Origin: Phialophora verrucosa
Lineage: Eukaryota > Ascomycota > Eurotiomycetes > Chaetothyriales > Herpotrichiellaceae
Length of the DNA stretch: 64,000 bases
Direction: 5' to 3'
Assembly: GCA_002099365.1 (NCBI GenBank)
Contig: MSED01000002.1
Location: 620,001-684,000 of the forward strand
Shown here: in pieces, positions 46,037-58,046 of the stretch
Position numbering within the stretch: the stretch's first letter is position 1
How the letters are laid out: every line of letters begins with the position of its first letter
Program-made: the position numbers and the translations under genes
The notes under the pieces: generated by a model
Seen by the model: the letters and a program-made list of their open reading frames with translations, nothing else
Databases searched by the model: none
What the model was told of the DNA's origin: nothing

Positions 46037-47767
46037 ATGGACTGGAAAGAGTCCACTCTCGGGGCTATCTACAGCCACCCCCTCCTGCTGGTGTCGCTAT
46101 TCGCATTTGTCTACCTAACTATCTTATCGCTATACCGTCTCTACTTCAGCCCACTTGCAAAGTTTCCGGGTCCTAAGCTTGCCGGTAGGGCGGCCTTTTC
46201 GAGAAGACGCAGTATCAGAGTCCCGACTCCGCTGACGCTTAGCAACCAGCCCTCTCGTCTTGGTACGCGGGTTATCATGACTTGGTACGTGGGGGTAAAT
46301 ACGTCTGGGTTGTTGAGGAAATGCATCGCAAATATGGTATGGTATGCAGCAGCGCGCCGCCCACGATGATTGACGCTGCGCAACAGGGCCAGTGGTTCGG
46401 GTAAGACCCGATGCTCTCCACTTCAATGACCCAACCTTCATCGACGAGATCTACGCTCAATCCCCCAAACGTCGGCGTGAGCGGTATAAGACGGTTGTGC
46501 AGAATCTCCAAGCTCCCGGGTCTATGCTGGCCACAGTTGACCACGACTTTCACCGGAAACGGCGCTCGGTTCTCAACCCGTATTTTTCACAACAAAATGT
46601 CCGGCGCTTGGAGCCTGTTATCAATGACACACTGGCCGCGCTCCTGTATCGCATGGAAGGTTGGGGCAATACCGGCGTGCCGATTCAAATGAGTGTCGCT
46701 TTTCGAGCAGCGACAAAGGACATTATCCAAGGTTATGCATTCGGCGAGGGTAAGAAATGCCTGGACATGGTGGATTGCAACGCTGCCTTCTTTGACATCA
46801 TGACGCCCCAGAGGGTTTGTCACCTCGGCACTTACGTCTTCTGGCTGGCCTATATCATGGCGAACCTGCCGCCCTCTATCACGATATCGCTTGTCCCGAG
46901 AGTTGCTCTCTTTGCAAGGTTCGTCGAGGTAAGACAATTCATGTCTCTGGTTTGGGCAGACCCACTGACCACGCCAAGGGCCTCGCGGATCAGATCGAGC
47001 AGATCAAGGCCGCAAAGGAACTTTCTGAGGGCCGAACGATATTTCATGAAATCATAAGGAGCGATATCCCTGAATCGGAGAAGCAAACCCGCCGACTTAC
47101 AGACGAAGCCATGGTACTCGTCGTTGCTGGGTCGGAAACCACTGCATCAACACTCGCAGCTATCATGTATCATTTGCTCGCGGACCGAGGACTTCTGGAC
47201 AGGTTGAAAGTTGAATTGGAAGCTGCCATGCCCGACCCGAAACAACTACCGGTCGCTTCGAGGCTGGACGGCCTTCCATTTCTGAATGCCGTCATCCAGG
47301 AAGCAATTCGTCTCTATCCGGGAGCCACGCACCGGCAGGATCGTACTTGTCCGGAGGAAGACTTGTTCTACGAGTCTCCTGACGGCCGAGAATATGTGAT
47401 ACCAAAAGGGACGGCTGTCGGTATGACAGCGCCGATCATCAACCGCCACCCGGATCTCTACGAGCGTCCAAATGAATTCCTCCCCGATCGGTATATTAAA
47501 AACCCCGAGTTGAAGAAGTATAACATGTCGTTCTCGAAGGGCGGCAGACAATGCATCGGGATCAACCTGGCTTACCAGGAACTCCAGACACTGACAGCCG
47601 GGATCTTTCGTCGTTACAGTCTCTATGACCCCCACAAGGGAGAGCAGGATGGACCGACGCTGGAGCTGTTCGAAACAAAACGAGAAGACATCTCCATGGA
47701 TGGAGACTATGTCACGCCTGCACCATACGAGGGCAGTCACGGCCTTCGGGTACGTATCCGCCACTGA
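46037..47767 (+). CDS. Cytochrome P450 monooxygenase
   Basis: A 521-residue microsomal cytochrome P450. Exons 46037-46184, 46250-46336, 46387-46928, 46979-47767, with introns of 50-65 bp. It starts with a membrane anchor (LLLVSLFAFVYLTILSLY) and the proline-rich hinge FPGPKLA. Core motifs are present: the I-helix oxygen-binding AGSETTAS, the K-helix ExxR in QEAIRLYPG, the PERF-like segment NEFLPDRYI and the heme loop FSKGGRQCIG with the cysteine ligand. The following INLAYQEL is like that of fungal P450s acting on sesquiterpenes and other secondary metabolites (for example the TRI4-like group), but the substrate cannot be inferred. No terpene cyclase, PKS or NRPS gene is in view beside it. 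Confidence 0.92.
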
Positions 47768-48782
47768 AATCGGAAGGGATGACCTGTGGCGACAATAATG
47801 ATTCAGACCAAATCGATGCTCTATGTTGGCACCATATGGCCAGACCTGTACGCATGAGACTGGCCTTGACCTCAGTGCAGAGAATCACTGTTTGTCTTTC
47901 AAGCGAGCCGCAATGGAGGCCAATTCTACTTTCTTGGCAACAACAGATATGATGGATCGACACCGAGGCCCCCCTCGACATGCACCCGACCCCGGAAAGA
48001 CGTTCGGTCTACCGACGCGCGTCTCACAGGGGAGAGCAGAATGCAAAGTCACTATGTCCCAATATTCTAGCCGCTTACGCCACGCACTTCCGCATAGATT
48101 GATTCATTGATTATGCTCTCTCAACGATGTCCACTGCTACAAGAATGGTGCCACCTTGCCTGCTTCGTGCTGTCTCTTTCCGGTTATGTCCTTCAGTCCC
48201 TCGCATACGAGACAATTTTCGATTCCGTTCGTGTGCTCATTTCCACTCCAACTATCGTCGTTCTTTGCCCCTGGCCGGTATGAAGCATTTATCCCCCACA
48301 CGTCCTGCCATTTGGCCTCGTAGACTGCGCTGAACTGCTGCTGCTGCTGCTGCTGCTCCTCCTCCTGCTACTCGACCATGCAGAGCGGGAACATGTTCGC
48401 CTAACGGAAGTGTTGTCTCAGGTGGTCGTGTCGAGCGTGTACACAAGACCAACGAAAGTTTGGCGCCAGAATGGACGATTGGGAAGTGCGTCATGACGCT
48501 TTTCCAGTTCTGGAAATCACGTGGGATGCACTTCCAAACCTTCTACTGCAGCTGGTCCGGAACCTGTAACAGGTCAAGCAGGTTTACTAAATGGATCACG
48601 GAGTATGGTACGTACAACATACGGCTGGACGTATACAACTCTTTGGCTGGGAACGCGTGCCCATGCCTGAGCTGATCCCTAATCCACCTCGAATGAATCT
48701 TACAGCAGACGCAAGTTGATCTGCGCCGTCTTGCTGCGACCTCCACTCTCGTAGCGGTAACACGGGCAGACGGTGTGCGAAC
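47768..48782. other. Intergenic region with a (CTG)7 repeat
   Basis: 3' flank of the P450 gene and flank of the small CxxC frame. No gene recognised. Confidence 0.4.
48335..48355. repeat. (CTG)7 trinucleotide repeat
   Basis: Seven exact CTG units, followed by CTC/CTG-type triplets. Confidence 0.9.
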
Positions 48783-49316
48783 ATGGCACGCACTTCTCGC
48801 ACGAATGGGTCGGATTTCCGAACGGTGAAGTGCTCCACTTGCGGGCAATGGAAGACCATGCCACAGGGCGAGACCAAGGTATGCGCCGAAAGTTCACCCA
48901 AGATCTTGCTGACTGCGACCTGGAAGTGCCTGCTGTGCAAAGGCGCCGACCGACCCCGCAACAGACCTACAGTGCCGTTGAGCCCGTCAGCGAGGACCGC
49001 AGAGGCGCGAGAGCATCGTCGAGCTTCATCGATATCAACGCAATCGCGAGGATTGTCAGATCTCTTCTCAACCCGTACCTCTCCTCGCAGATTTTCCGAT
49101 CCCGCGTTGGAAGATCCACCGTTACAAAATACATATCAGAATCCACAGGCTAGTACACACTCATCTCGCAGCCTGCCAATGCCCGACGAGGCTAGGATAC
49201 AACAACTATTATTGACAGAAACACGGTTTTGCGCGAATTGCAGTCTATACCAAGCAATTAAACGGGTCACTAATCGTGTAAGGCGTCTGTGGATGAAGAT
49301 CAAGACACGTTGCTGA
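48783..49316 (+). CDS. Small hypothetical protein with paired CxxC motifs
   Basis: An open frame of 177 codons that I do not recognise. It has CSTCGQW near residue 17, WKCLLCKG near residue 48 and CANCSLYQ near residue 152. The first two pairs could form a zinc ribbon; the last would be unpaired. The middle is rich in Ser, Pro and Arg, and the C-terminus is strongly basic. A 48-nt segment with GTATGC donor, TGCTGAC and a GGAAG end could be spliced out in frame, bringing the first two CxxC pairs closer (GETK to CLLC). It could equally be a chance frame. It is the plus-strand neighbour of the 3' end of the NLR gene. Confidence 0.35.
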   Translation: MARTSRTNGSDFRTVKCSTCGQWKTMPQGETKVCAESSPKILLTATWKCLLCKGADRPRNRPTVPLSPSARTAEAREHRRASSISTQSRGLSDLFSTRTSPRRFSDPALEDPPLQNTYQNPQASTHSSRSLPMPDEARIQQLLLTETRFCANCSLYQAIKRVTNRVRRLWMKIKTRC

Positions 49317-50067
49317 TAGGCATAGTGCACTGTTTGCGACGAATACGTGCCCCGGTCGAACCAAGCCAGTTCTCAAGGGTCTCGAGGAGGTGGTGAAGGC
49401 TCAAGACTCGACCTTCATTGGCTGTCAACTAAGCTGTGGGGATCGGACAGTTCGTTCTCAGAAGTACTGCATCGAGAAAATTGGAATTGGTGTGACTTTT
49501 GCTTCGAGATAACGCCTACTAACCCATTTCTCTTTGTGCGTAACCCACTGTTCGATACTCGGCAGTATAGCCTAACGGACTATAGTGCAGTGCATGCGGT
49601 AGGATGTATCCGTCGTTTCGGACCTCTCGCAGACTCTATGCCAATTCATCATCGACCACAAGTCATGTGGAGAGGTCTTCGCCTCGTGCCATCAGATTCC
49701 TCAATGAAGAGCCGAGAGAAACAGCCGATGAACCAGTTAGCAGGCAAAGAATGTGGACGAACAAAAGACGCGATGTTGTCAGGCAGAGGCCTGAGGACAT
49801 CTGGAGACCACATCACTTTGCCAGTGTCAACCTTGTCCCCTGTGAGACTCGAGATTTGGAGCTTGGATGGCGACGCAAGCAGAAATGGCGTGTCTCTCGT
49901 GGCAATGCTAGCACTGATGTCGGATGCAGTTTTCGTTCAACCGGGGCGATGACCGAGACAGCCTCGAGTAATTCGTCGCCGAGATGCGCGTGCGGACCGT
50001 GGGCCAGTGCTAGGACATCTCTTACATCGTGTTCAATATGCAGGACCAGAAAGCCTGCAAGCGAGCC
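49317..50067. other. Intergenic region, 3' of the NLR gene
   Basis: Contains only overlapping frames without motifs; I see no gene. Confidence 0.4.
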
Positions 50068-53000
50068 TCAAACAACCCCAGTGTCGGTGACCTGCCGATA
50101 TGTCTTCGTTCCTTCCGCCGCAGGGGGAAGAATAGCCTTCAGACTCCGTTCGGCGACGCTCCGCATGCTTGGTGTGCCCGACGACTCTTGGTCACCATGC
50201 AGCCACACTCCGGTGTAGTTGTGCCACTTGTGGGGGCTGGTAGGTTTGCTTCTCATTGGCAACTTATGGCCACTGATACGATCGCTTCTTATTGCCAGAT
50301 TTTCAGCGATCGCGTTCCGCTTGGCCTGGAGGTTGAGACTGAAGTCCGATGCGTACGCCGAGTGTATCGAGTCGAACAGCTGCTGCGCTTCCGCATAGTG
50401 AAGGTCCGCATTGCCGAGATTTGACCTCGGATTTTGTGCATGTTCGAGGCTAGCTTCCTTGAAGAATCCGTCCGCCAAATCTTTCAATGCAAACGCAGCC
50501 TCCAGGGGGTCGTTGTAATTGTTCATTTTATACCCCGCAATCGCTCGGAGCAGTAGAGTCTTTGCTTGTTGCCACTTCCCCAGTTTGACAAGAGCCGTGC
50601 CAAATGTGCGCATGCAATGAAGCGTCATACTGTCGTTACGGGGGAAAAGGCGCTTGCAGGTCTCGAGAAAGGCCTCACAGGCTGCGCAAGCTTGCTCGAC
50701 TTGCAGGCCGTCAACAAGCTGAAGTCGACACTCAGCAAGGCCAAGCATCAAGATCTGCCACTGCAAGTCCAAGGCCACCCGAGAACTGGCCCCGCAGTGT
50801 CTCTCGATCCCCGTTTGCGCACGTAAGAAGCAATCTCGAGCCAAATGGAGGCTTTCGGTGGTCTCCTGCAGAGTGTAGACGCATCCCAGATCTCTGGTAG
50901 CATAGCAGGCCTCGACGGACTCTTCGCCGAGGAGGCTTTCTAGTCTTGACGTTGCCATCTGAATCTGATCAGCGGCATCGACAAGTTCGCCTCGATCCTT
51001 CATGATGCATCCTAAGTAATGCTCGATTTTCTGAATCTCCACCAACAGGCCTGCGTCGTCCTGCCTCTGCATCTGGGCGGTGAACTGTTGCCTGGCATCC
51101 CTCAAGCGAGCCTCTGCGTCCTCCAGGCGTCCTAGCTGCCGGAGCGAAAGTCCCAAGTTGACGTCCAACGCTGTCGGAGATAGTTTGCGGAGGCTGGAGC
51201 GCGGTGATTCTTGGTCAAACACTCGAAGCACCAGTTCGAAGCAGGAATCCGCGGTCTCCAGATCTCCCTTCGCCCTGAAGATGAGGCCGTAGTTGTTGAC
51301 GATGACATAGTAGGTGGGACCGCGAGAGAATGCCCTCGTCCTCTCAGTTGTACGGGCTTCTCGCTGATTAACACTCGCATTCTCTGCTTTGGGGCGCCGC
51401 TCTTGTGTCTCAAGTTCATCGTAACGGGCCAAAGCACGGGCATAGAAGTTCGCAGCTTCATCAAGCCGGCCTCTTTGCTGCATGAACCAACCAAGATTGC
51501 CAAGGTACGCAAGAACCCAGCGTTGCAGCTTGAAACCACATCCCTCTAGAATTTCCAGGTTCCTCGCGCATTGCTCGATATGAGGGAGCATCATGACGTG
51601 GTCTGTGGGAGGCGTTGTCGAGCTACTACTGGTGACAGCTCTTGCAACAGTTTCAATGACAATGCTAATGCATACCTGCACGTCGGGCTGCCGCAAAGTG
51701 TGCACCTGCATGAATTTCCGAAAGGACGCATGCAGAACAAAACCTCCTTCCTTGCCCGTACCTTCAGCCTCCCGCTCAAGAAGAGAGAGCTGCCCCGCGT
51801 CGGCCACCAAGGGGTTGAAGAGTTCAGGAGGATAATCCGGAAACAAATCGTTCCAGATGCAACCTGGGCCAAGGAAAGCGCATAGTCGGAGAAATTGCCT
51901 AGTTTCGGGGCGTAATCGTTGCAAGGTCAAGCTAAAAGTGTTCGCGGGTGCAACGGTGAGACTGGGAGTATACATGAGGTTCTCATTGCTAGATGTCCAC
52001 AGGTCAATATATCCTCGTATACTAACTGCTTTGAAATGGTTTAGATAGTTGGCTGCACAATCGATGGAGAGAGGGTGTCTTTGCAGAAGTTTTACCAACT
52101 CCTTGTGAGCTGCAATGTCTGTTAATCTCAATAACTCAGAAGCATGCACCGGACGGTGGACGAACCAGGTTTCTCGGTTTCCGGGCAAGGACCCAAAATG
52201 TTGGCGACAAGGGCCAAAGCCTCTGCATGCTCCATCCCTTTAACCTTTAGAGCTGGAGAGTCTCGTGGAAGCAGTGCAGTCTGGAAAGTGAGCAGTACAG
52301 TTCCCTGTCTGAGACGTCGTAAGAATTCTTTGACCCAAGTGTTACGGTCACGGTCAGGTTTCGAGATGCTGGGCAACGTGAGGTCACTGAACGGGGTAGC
52401 TGTCTGATTCGATTCATCCCAGACATCATCGATAAGTAGAAGCCAGTTGGTGTTACCAGGAGCGTTGAGCCACGCTACAAAGTCGGAAATGTGCTGGTCG
52501 TCATCAACGCGTGTGTCGGACTGGCTGTCAAGCACAAATCCACTCAAGGGAGTTTGCGAAGAAGCGGTTGCAGACGGGCGCAGGATTTCCTGGGCCAACT
52601 TGCTCAGAAGCGTGCCGAAAATAGCTTCGGACTGCCCTTGGAGCTCGAAGCACGCTGTGTAGTCGCCTGAGAAGGCAAAATGACGCGCCAGCAGCGTCTT
52701 TCCCGACCCAGCAATGCCATAAAGACTGAGTGTCTTGCATTGATGATTGTTGGCTGCGAGTTTGGACTTCATCGCGCGCATGAGCTCAGGTCTTTCCACA
52801 AAATCATGCGGCAGCGGCTTGGGCATGGCAGAATGGCTCTCCACTACGAAACTTGCAGGGGCCAAGGTGGAAGCAGTGTCTGAGACTGCAAACATTAGTA
52901 TACCACATCCAATCCGTGAAGCTGCTGTTTTTGAAGCTCATGAACTTCACATACTCTGTTCGAAAGAATCGTTCTTCACCAGAGGCCTTTCCGGGGCCGG

Positions 53001-54272
53001 CACAGGGACAAAGTCTGAAGGCAAACGCATCAGTATGTGACATAGAATTAGCCAACCTGCCGACAAGGTCACACGCTTCTTACGTACGCTGCCTGGTGAG
53101 TGTTGTAGCGCATACTTGGAGCTTATCACGCTCATCATCGAGGTAAGCATCGGTCGCGCCTTTGATGAGTGCTTCCTGCTTGTATTCATCAAGACCAACT
53201 TGATCCAGACCTGCGCCACCGGGCACATTGAGACGGAAGTAGCATCCTCGACGCTCTGGCGGCCAGTAGTCCTTCACCTGCTTGGCGAAACTATTCGCAG
53301 TGCCTTGCGTGTTTGTTGCAATCCTTTTCAAGCTGCTCAAGATGCCTCCTGCCGTGTTCTCTATTTTCGCAAAGCTTGGCTCACCCGTGCCAATTGACAC
53401 AAAACATTGCAAAGAATTGACGAACTCTGCTTCGCTCGGCCAGATACGTCTGGCTTCTTCAAGAACAATCTCCACAGGGTTGTTCGCCGCGAACGCTCCG
53501 TCAAGAAAGGTCTGCCCGGCAAACTCCATTGGTTTGAAGAAAGACGTTGCCGCACACGTTGCCAGGGCTGCCTGGACGATGGTTGGCCTTGCCAGATCGG
53601 TGTCGCCTTGCACGGCGTAGTTCCTGAAGAGACGGATTCTACCTGTCGCTTGATCCGTAGCACAAACGAAACTGTTTCGTGTCAGCAAGCATCTTTCATG
53701 GCCTGTGCGTACTCACACTCGGCACTTTCGATCGGCATCGGATTCCAGCAGCGGCCCGTCCTTGGACAGAGAAGAGCTGTACTCGCCAACGACCTTCTCC
53801 ACCGCCTCTCGAAGGTTGGTTTGAAAGTATGCCGCATTGATGCTGCCCGTGAGACCCAAGGGCAGTCTGCTTTTCCTCTTGCTGAAGACATGCTCAGACA
53901 GTTCGACATAACGCTTGATACATTCGTCGACAGTAAGGTGTAGCCGACCAAGCATGATGGCGATCAAGCTGTGGGTTCTCAGCGACTGTTTCCAGCCTTG
54001 CACTCAACGTACCCTCCTGTGCTGGTGCCTCCTATGAGGCTGAAGACATCGCACGGTCTAAGTTTCTGGTTCTCGGGCTTGCCATGATTTATCTTATTCA
54101 TGATACCTCGAAGTATCATCAGCGAGGAAAGACCTCGCACGCCACCGCCATCTTAGAGCGTGTTAGTACAATGCGCAATCGGAGAAAGTTTCTCGACTCT
54201 ACCTAAGGCGAGGAGGCTGAATTGAGGGTCTGCAGAAGCGATGGCTGCTGAGTCGGAGTCCTGCGTCGACAT
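50068..54272 (-). CDS. Patatin-NB-ARC-TPR NLR-type STAND protein
   Basis: A 1291-residue NOD-like receptor. Exons: 54272-54203, 54151-54013, 53968-53717, 53671-53088, 53014-52955, 52885-52166, 52118-50068; all junctions keep frame. Residues 20-340 form a patatin phospholipase: oxyanion loop DGGGVRGL, nucleophile GGTSTGG (about 65-71) and catalytic Asp in FLDGAFAANNP (about 211), so the Ser-Asp dyad is intact. Residues 390-740 are NB-ARC: P-loop LYGIAGSGKT (about 425), Walker B WLLLIDDVWDE, and the winged helix with LHASFRKFM in the MHD position. From about 808 there are roughly eight diverged TPRs. In Neurospora the same architecture (PLP-1) triggers cell death in allorecognition. Here the trigger is unknown. 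The RNBS-B arginine seems replaced (LLTFQT). Confidence 0.9.
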
Positions 54273-55369
54273 GGTCAACTGGCTGTCAACTTACGTCGAA
54301 AGGTAAATTCGAAAGATTCTTGCATAGAAGCAATCCGAGCAGCTACGAGGGTCCAAATAGATAACAGAGGAGGCATCTTGATCAGTCACGGATATCCCAC
54401 CGTCACGGATGTAGTTTTTTTCAGCCTGAGAAAGAGCTCCTGCAGCCAGATCTCGAAGGCCCAGCCCCAGCCACACTATCAGTGAGTGTGTGACAGGTCG
54501 CCCTTGGCCATGCCGCCATTGGTAGGCATATCGTGATCCCTGCTTGGGTCTGCCAGTGCGGCTCGTCTAGAGGCCGATTATTCTGCCCTAGAAGCAAATG
54601 AAGGCTGTGCGATACGAGCCCCTCACAGCTAGAAATCTCGGCATTGCAAGCATTGGCAGGAGTCGGTCAGAAGGCTGATATCACCCATCTCAGCGCCGCA
54701 CCTACACCAGTATCGCACGCACCGCTCAAGCGGCGTTCTCCAACCACGCCTCGACGTTAATTTATACGCACCATGTTCGTCAAAGTCCTTCAACCCCACG
54801 CCAGATCCTCTTCGGCACCACTTCGTTGAGCCAACTCTACTTCCGCGGATTTGGTGGCGACAACGAAATGCTTCTCTTCTCTCCCAAGCAGTGGACGGAG
54901 CTGTACGGAGTAGTGCAAGGTACAGTTGCCCAGAGTGCTTTTTCCGCCACGGTTCTGAAGCCTTGGACTCTTTTCGTCTCCTGGATCTGGGCCGCCTGTG
55001 CTCTCCCCCGGCTGCCTTTGAACCCCAGATGCTACCTGTAACCACTTTTGGCCTTTTCACGTGGTCGCTCAGCTTGGCGTAGGACATCCGTTTGCCCCTA
55101 CGCAACTAAACTGTGGGAAACCGAATACGAGATTCTGGACTGGAGACTTTCCCCAGGAATAATTAGTACATTCAACAGGATGACGACATGGCTCAATTTC
55201 ACTCTTATTTCCCAGCATCGTCCAAAGGAAGCCGCCGAGATGTATGCCCCCGTTGCATTATCTCTACTGTACCATCGCCGTGTTCGCTGTGCAGTAATAT
55301 ATGCTCGGCCGGCAACCTAGCGCGTCTGAGCGGCGCCATATGAACAAGTGTGTTTGAATTTGCGATATT
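54273..55369. promoter_or_regulatory. Divergent region, NLR / NmrA-like gene
   Basis: About 1.1 kb between two oppositely transcribed genes. A 158-codon minus-strand frame (55105-54629) is Arg/Lys rich and shows no motif; I do not call it. Confidence 0.3.
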
Positions 55370-56732
55370 ATGGTTCGTGTAGCCGTCGCCGGAGGTACGT
55401 CGCCGACCTTAGGCAAGTCGATTGTTGAAAGCATCGTCGCGACGAGAAACCATGAAGTGATAATTCTATCAAGGGCTAAAGACCGGGAAGCGGTGAGTGC
55501 ACTGTCCCTGAGTATATATGCATGCTTTTGTCTTTGATAATTTTTGCAGCTTGAGCGGGTTGGGTTGCCTTTGGGGTGTTTGTCGTTCAAACCCCTGGGT
55601 GATCGAGCGACCCTTTACGGGAAGTGCAAAGCATCACGGCGAGAGAGAAACTCGCATATTAGATGTAGCAGCACAGGAAAACCAGAATACTAACGTGGCG
55701 CCATCACATCAGCAAACAGCTCCCTCCGCGTCACAGGAAACAGAATATGGCGCACGAATTTTCGAGGTCCCGTATGCCCTCGGCGACGACCAGAATCCTT
55801 CGCCATCACTCGTCTCATCTCTAAAAGGAGTGCACACCCTCGTGTCGGTCATCAAAATCCTCGACCCAGCCCAAATGCTTGAATCTCATCGTTGTCTCCT
55901 CCTGGCCGCGCAACGAGCCCACGTCTCCCGCTTCATCATGTCCGACTGGTCCATGGGACCTCTATGCCACCAGGCTGTAGATGTCCTTGCACACAAGGCG
56001 GACATAGCGAAGTTGGGAAGTGACCACATGAAGGGACGAGAGCCCGGAATGCGGAAAAACGGCGCTGATGGCAACATGGAATGGGTGGTGGAATGCTGCA
56101 CCGTGCAAAACGGCATGTTCATGGAGTACCTTGTGCAGAAGTACCCTGGTGGGCAGATACAGGGGAGAGAACGAGAGGAGGATTTGACACATGGGCTCGA
56201 AGATGATTTGCTATTGGATTACATTGACGTCGCGAATGGCAAATTGCTGATCCCGGCATCGACATCAACCGCGAACTCTGAGGAGGGTTCAACTCCAGTG
56301 CCGGTGCCGGTGCCGGTCTCTATGACATCGATCAAAGATATCGGCCGCTTCGTCGCTGCATCTCTCGCGCTCCCACCTGGACGGCTGACCGGCCAAATCG
56401 GACTGGCAGGCTGCACGAAAACATTCTCCTCTATACGTGATATCCTGGTCACGAAATGTGGGAGGGACATCCCATATGTCACAATCACAGCTGGCCAATG
56501 CGAGGAGATTGCCCAAAAATTCCAGAAGCAGTTCGAAGAGAGGATGGCCAAGGGAGAGTTTAGTGTCGAAGCATTCAAGAGTAAAATGGTGGCACAGATG
56601 TACGCCGTTACGTGTAAGGGACAAGAAGGAGGAGGCATCGTGACTGCGAGATTGAATCAGTTGTGTCCGGAAGTGGAGCCTGTAGACGTGGAGGAGTTGC
56701 TTCTAAAGGCATGGGGAAAGAAGCACTCGTGA
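55370..56732 (+). CDS. NmrA-like / isoflavone reductase-like NAD(P)-binding protein
   Basis: A protein of about 380 residues of the atypical SDR group. Exon 1 (55370-55492) encodes the Rossmann start VRVAVAGGTSPTLGKSIVE with the glycine motif. Exon 2 (55713-56732) begins QTAPSAS and continues YGARIFEVPYALGDD, LKGVHTLVSVIK and RFIMSDWSMG, then IKDIGRFVAASL, all usual for NmrA/isoflavone-reductase-like proteins. The intron is long for this window (220 bp) with a perfect TACTAAC at 55688-55694; the acceptor at 55712 was chosen by distance, and 55736 is an in-frame alternative. Members either reduce small molecules with NADPH or sense redox state as regulators. A short low-complexity VPVPVPV stretch occurs near residue 235. 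Confidence 0.78.
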
Positions 56733-57566
56733 AAGACGAAACATCGTAATTCAAAATTAGTACAACCAAGTATGAGTTGATCTTGCATCCGCGAAGGCCA
56801 AGCATTATCGCCAATCAAACCTTCGTCTGCTTTCAGCGACGCCTGTGAATGAAGGGACGGGTTGATTTCGCCGAGGTCTCCCTCTAAGTCACTTCTTGGG
56901 CTGAAGCTCTGTCGACTAAGGTATATGGAATGCTCTGAAAGATCGGTTGGAAGACGCGCCGGAGTTGTATGGTAAGGAGAAGATTAAGCCAGTGGTAGAT
57001 CGAATCCGACCACCTAGCTGCCGGAAAGCCATTTTGGCAAGGCTCTCATTGACTGGCAGAGGGTTAGCCATATCAATTCGTAAGACGAAGGGGCCGCGTC
57101 TTGGTCGTGTACGGACAACTCTAGCTGCGTTGTAGCTGGTTATTGTTGTATTAAGTTGTCACGTCGTCAAATACCCCAAGGCACGAGTATCACGACTCAC
57201 AACATGACTGCTTCGTAGGTGTTACGAGCTCGTGCGCGCCGCTATCCTGATGGAATCGGCACGTACGCATTGTTTTCACGGTTGCATTGTTGTGCGCATC
57301 GAAGGTGTGGATCGACCCCATCAAGTAATAAACCATAAGAGTGATCTGTGGATTAAGGGCTCACTCTGAAGCTATCATAACATTTGAGTGGCACTATCCA
57401 AATCTGTGCGATGTAGCAAAGCTTGTGGCTATTACCTCGTCATGAGATGTGGTCACTTTTCATCTGGCAGCAGTTGTCGCTCAACAGCCTCTATGCGGAG
57501 ACCCCCATTGGAACTCATCCGCAAGCCATGTCCTCTCCAGAGTCATCTCATCCACGTAGATCAAAG
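56733..57566. other. Convergent intergenic region
   Basis: Between the 3' ends of the NmrA-like and cupin genes. No gene or notable repeat. Confidence 0.45.
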
Positions 57567-58046
57567 TCATTGATTCCAAGTTTTCTTGTGAGGTGATGGG
57601 CATTTTTCCTCTGTAAATCGGTAAACAACCTCGTTAAACCCGTCGATTGCAAAGCCCCAGAGGAACACTAGTTCCTCCTCAGTACTTGCGTTCCAAAAGC
57701 CATGTTCGGCATCACCTGGGATAAACAATGCGTGGCCAGGAGAGACGTCATAGTCCACGCCCTCGATCTTCACAACCGCTCTGCCGGAGAGTATGTAGTA
57801 GAACTCAGCCTGCTGATGTCTGTGGAGAGCTTCGAACGATTCTTGGCCTTCGCTACGTGGCGGAAACGTCGCGAGGCCTATCGTAAGGCTGTCTGTGGGA
57901 CTGCCTGGACTGGAGAAGATATTTCGCCAACCGCCGGTAGCCCTATCTTTGTTGCCGGCGAAATCCTCGAGGGGAAGGGAATCGACCTCCTGTTTGCTGA
58001 GAACGTAGGGTCGCACCTCAGGCTTCGAAGCTGTATTGGCTGACAT
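57567..58046 (-). CDS. Cupin-domain protein
   Basis: A single-exon 159-residue cupin-2 family protein. The conserved motif 1 is LHRHQQAEFYYILSGRAVV with both histidines and the glutamate; motif 2 is PGHALFIPGDAEHGFWN with the third histidine. This suggests a mononuclear metal site. Upstream, TIGLATFPPRSEGQESF is a usual lead-in strand. Small fungal cupins of this type include isomerases, dioxygenases and proteins of secondary metabolism, so the reaction is unknown. It is unrelated in detail to the cupin at 23778. No signal peptide is present; the ATG at 58046 has no competing upstream start. Confidence 0.85.
   Translation of the reverse strand: MSANTASKPEVRPYVLSKQEVDSLPLEDFAGNKDRATGGWRNIFSSPGSPTDSLTIGLATFPPRSEGQESFEALHRHQQAEFYYILSGRAVVKIEGVDYDVSPGHALFIPGDAEHGFWNASTEEELVFLWGFAIDGFNEVVYRFTEEKCPSPHKKTWNQ

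Noticed and set aside
49604..50218. 204-codon plus-strand frame
   Set aside because: Overlaps another long frame and runs antisense into the NLR 3' end; no motif.
54629..55105. 158-codon minus-strand Arg/Lys-rich frame
   Set aside because: No family motif, and it lies in the NLR/NmrA spacer with no splice partners I could support.
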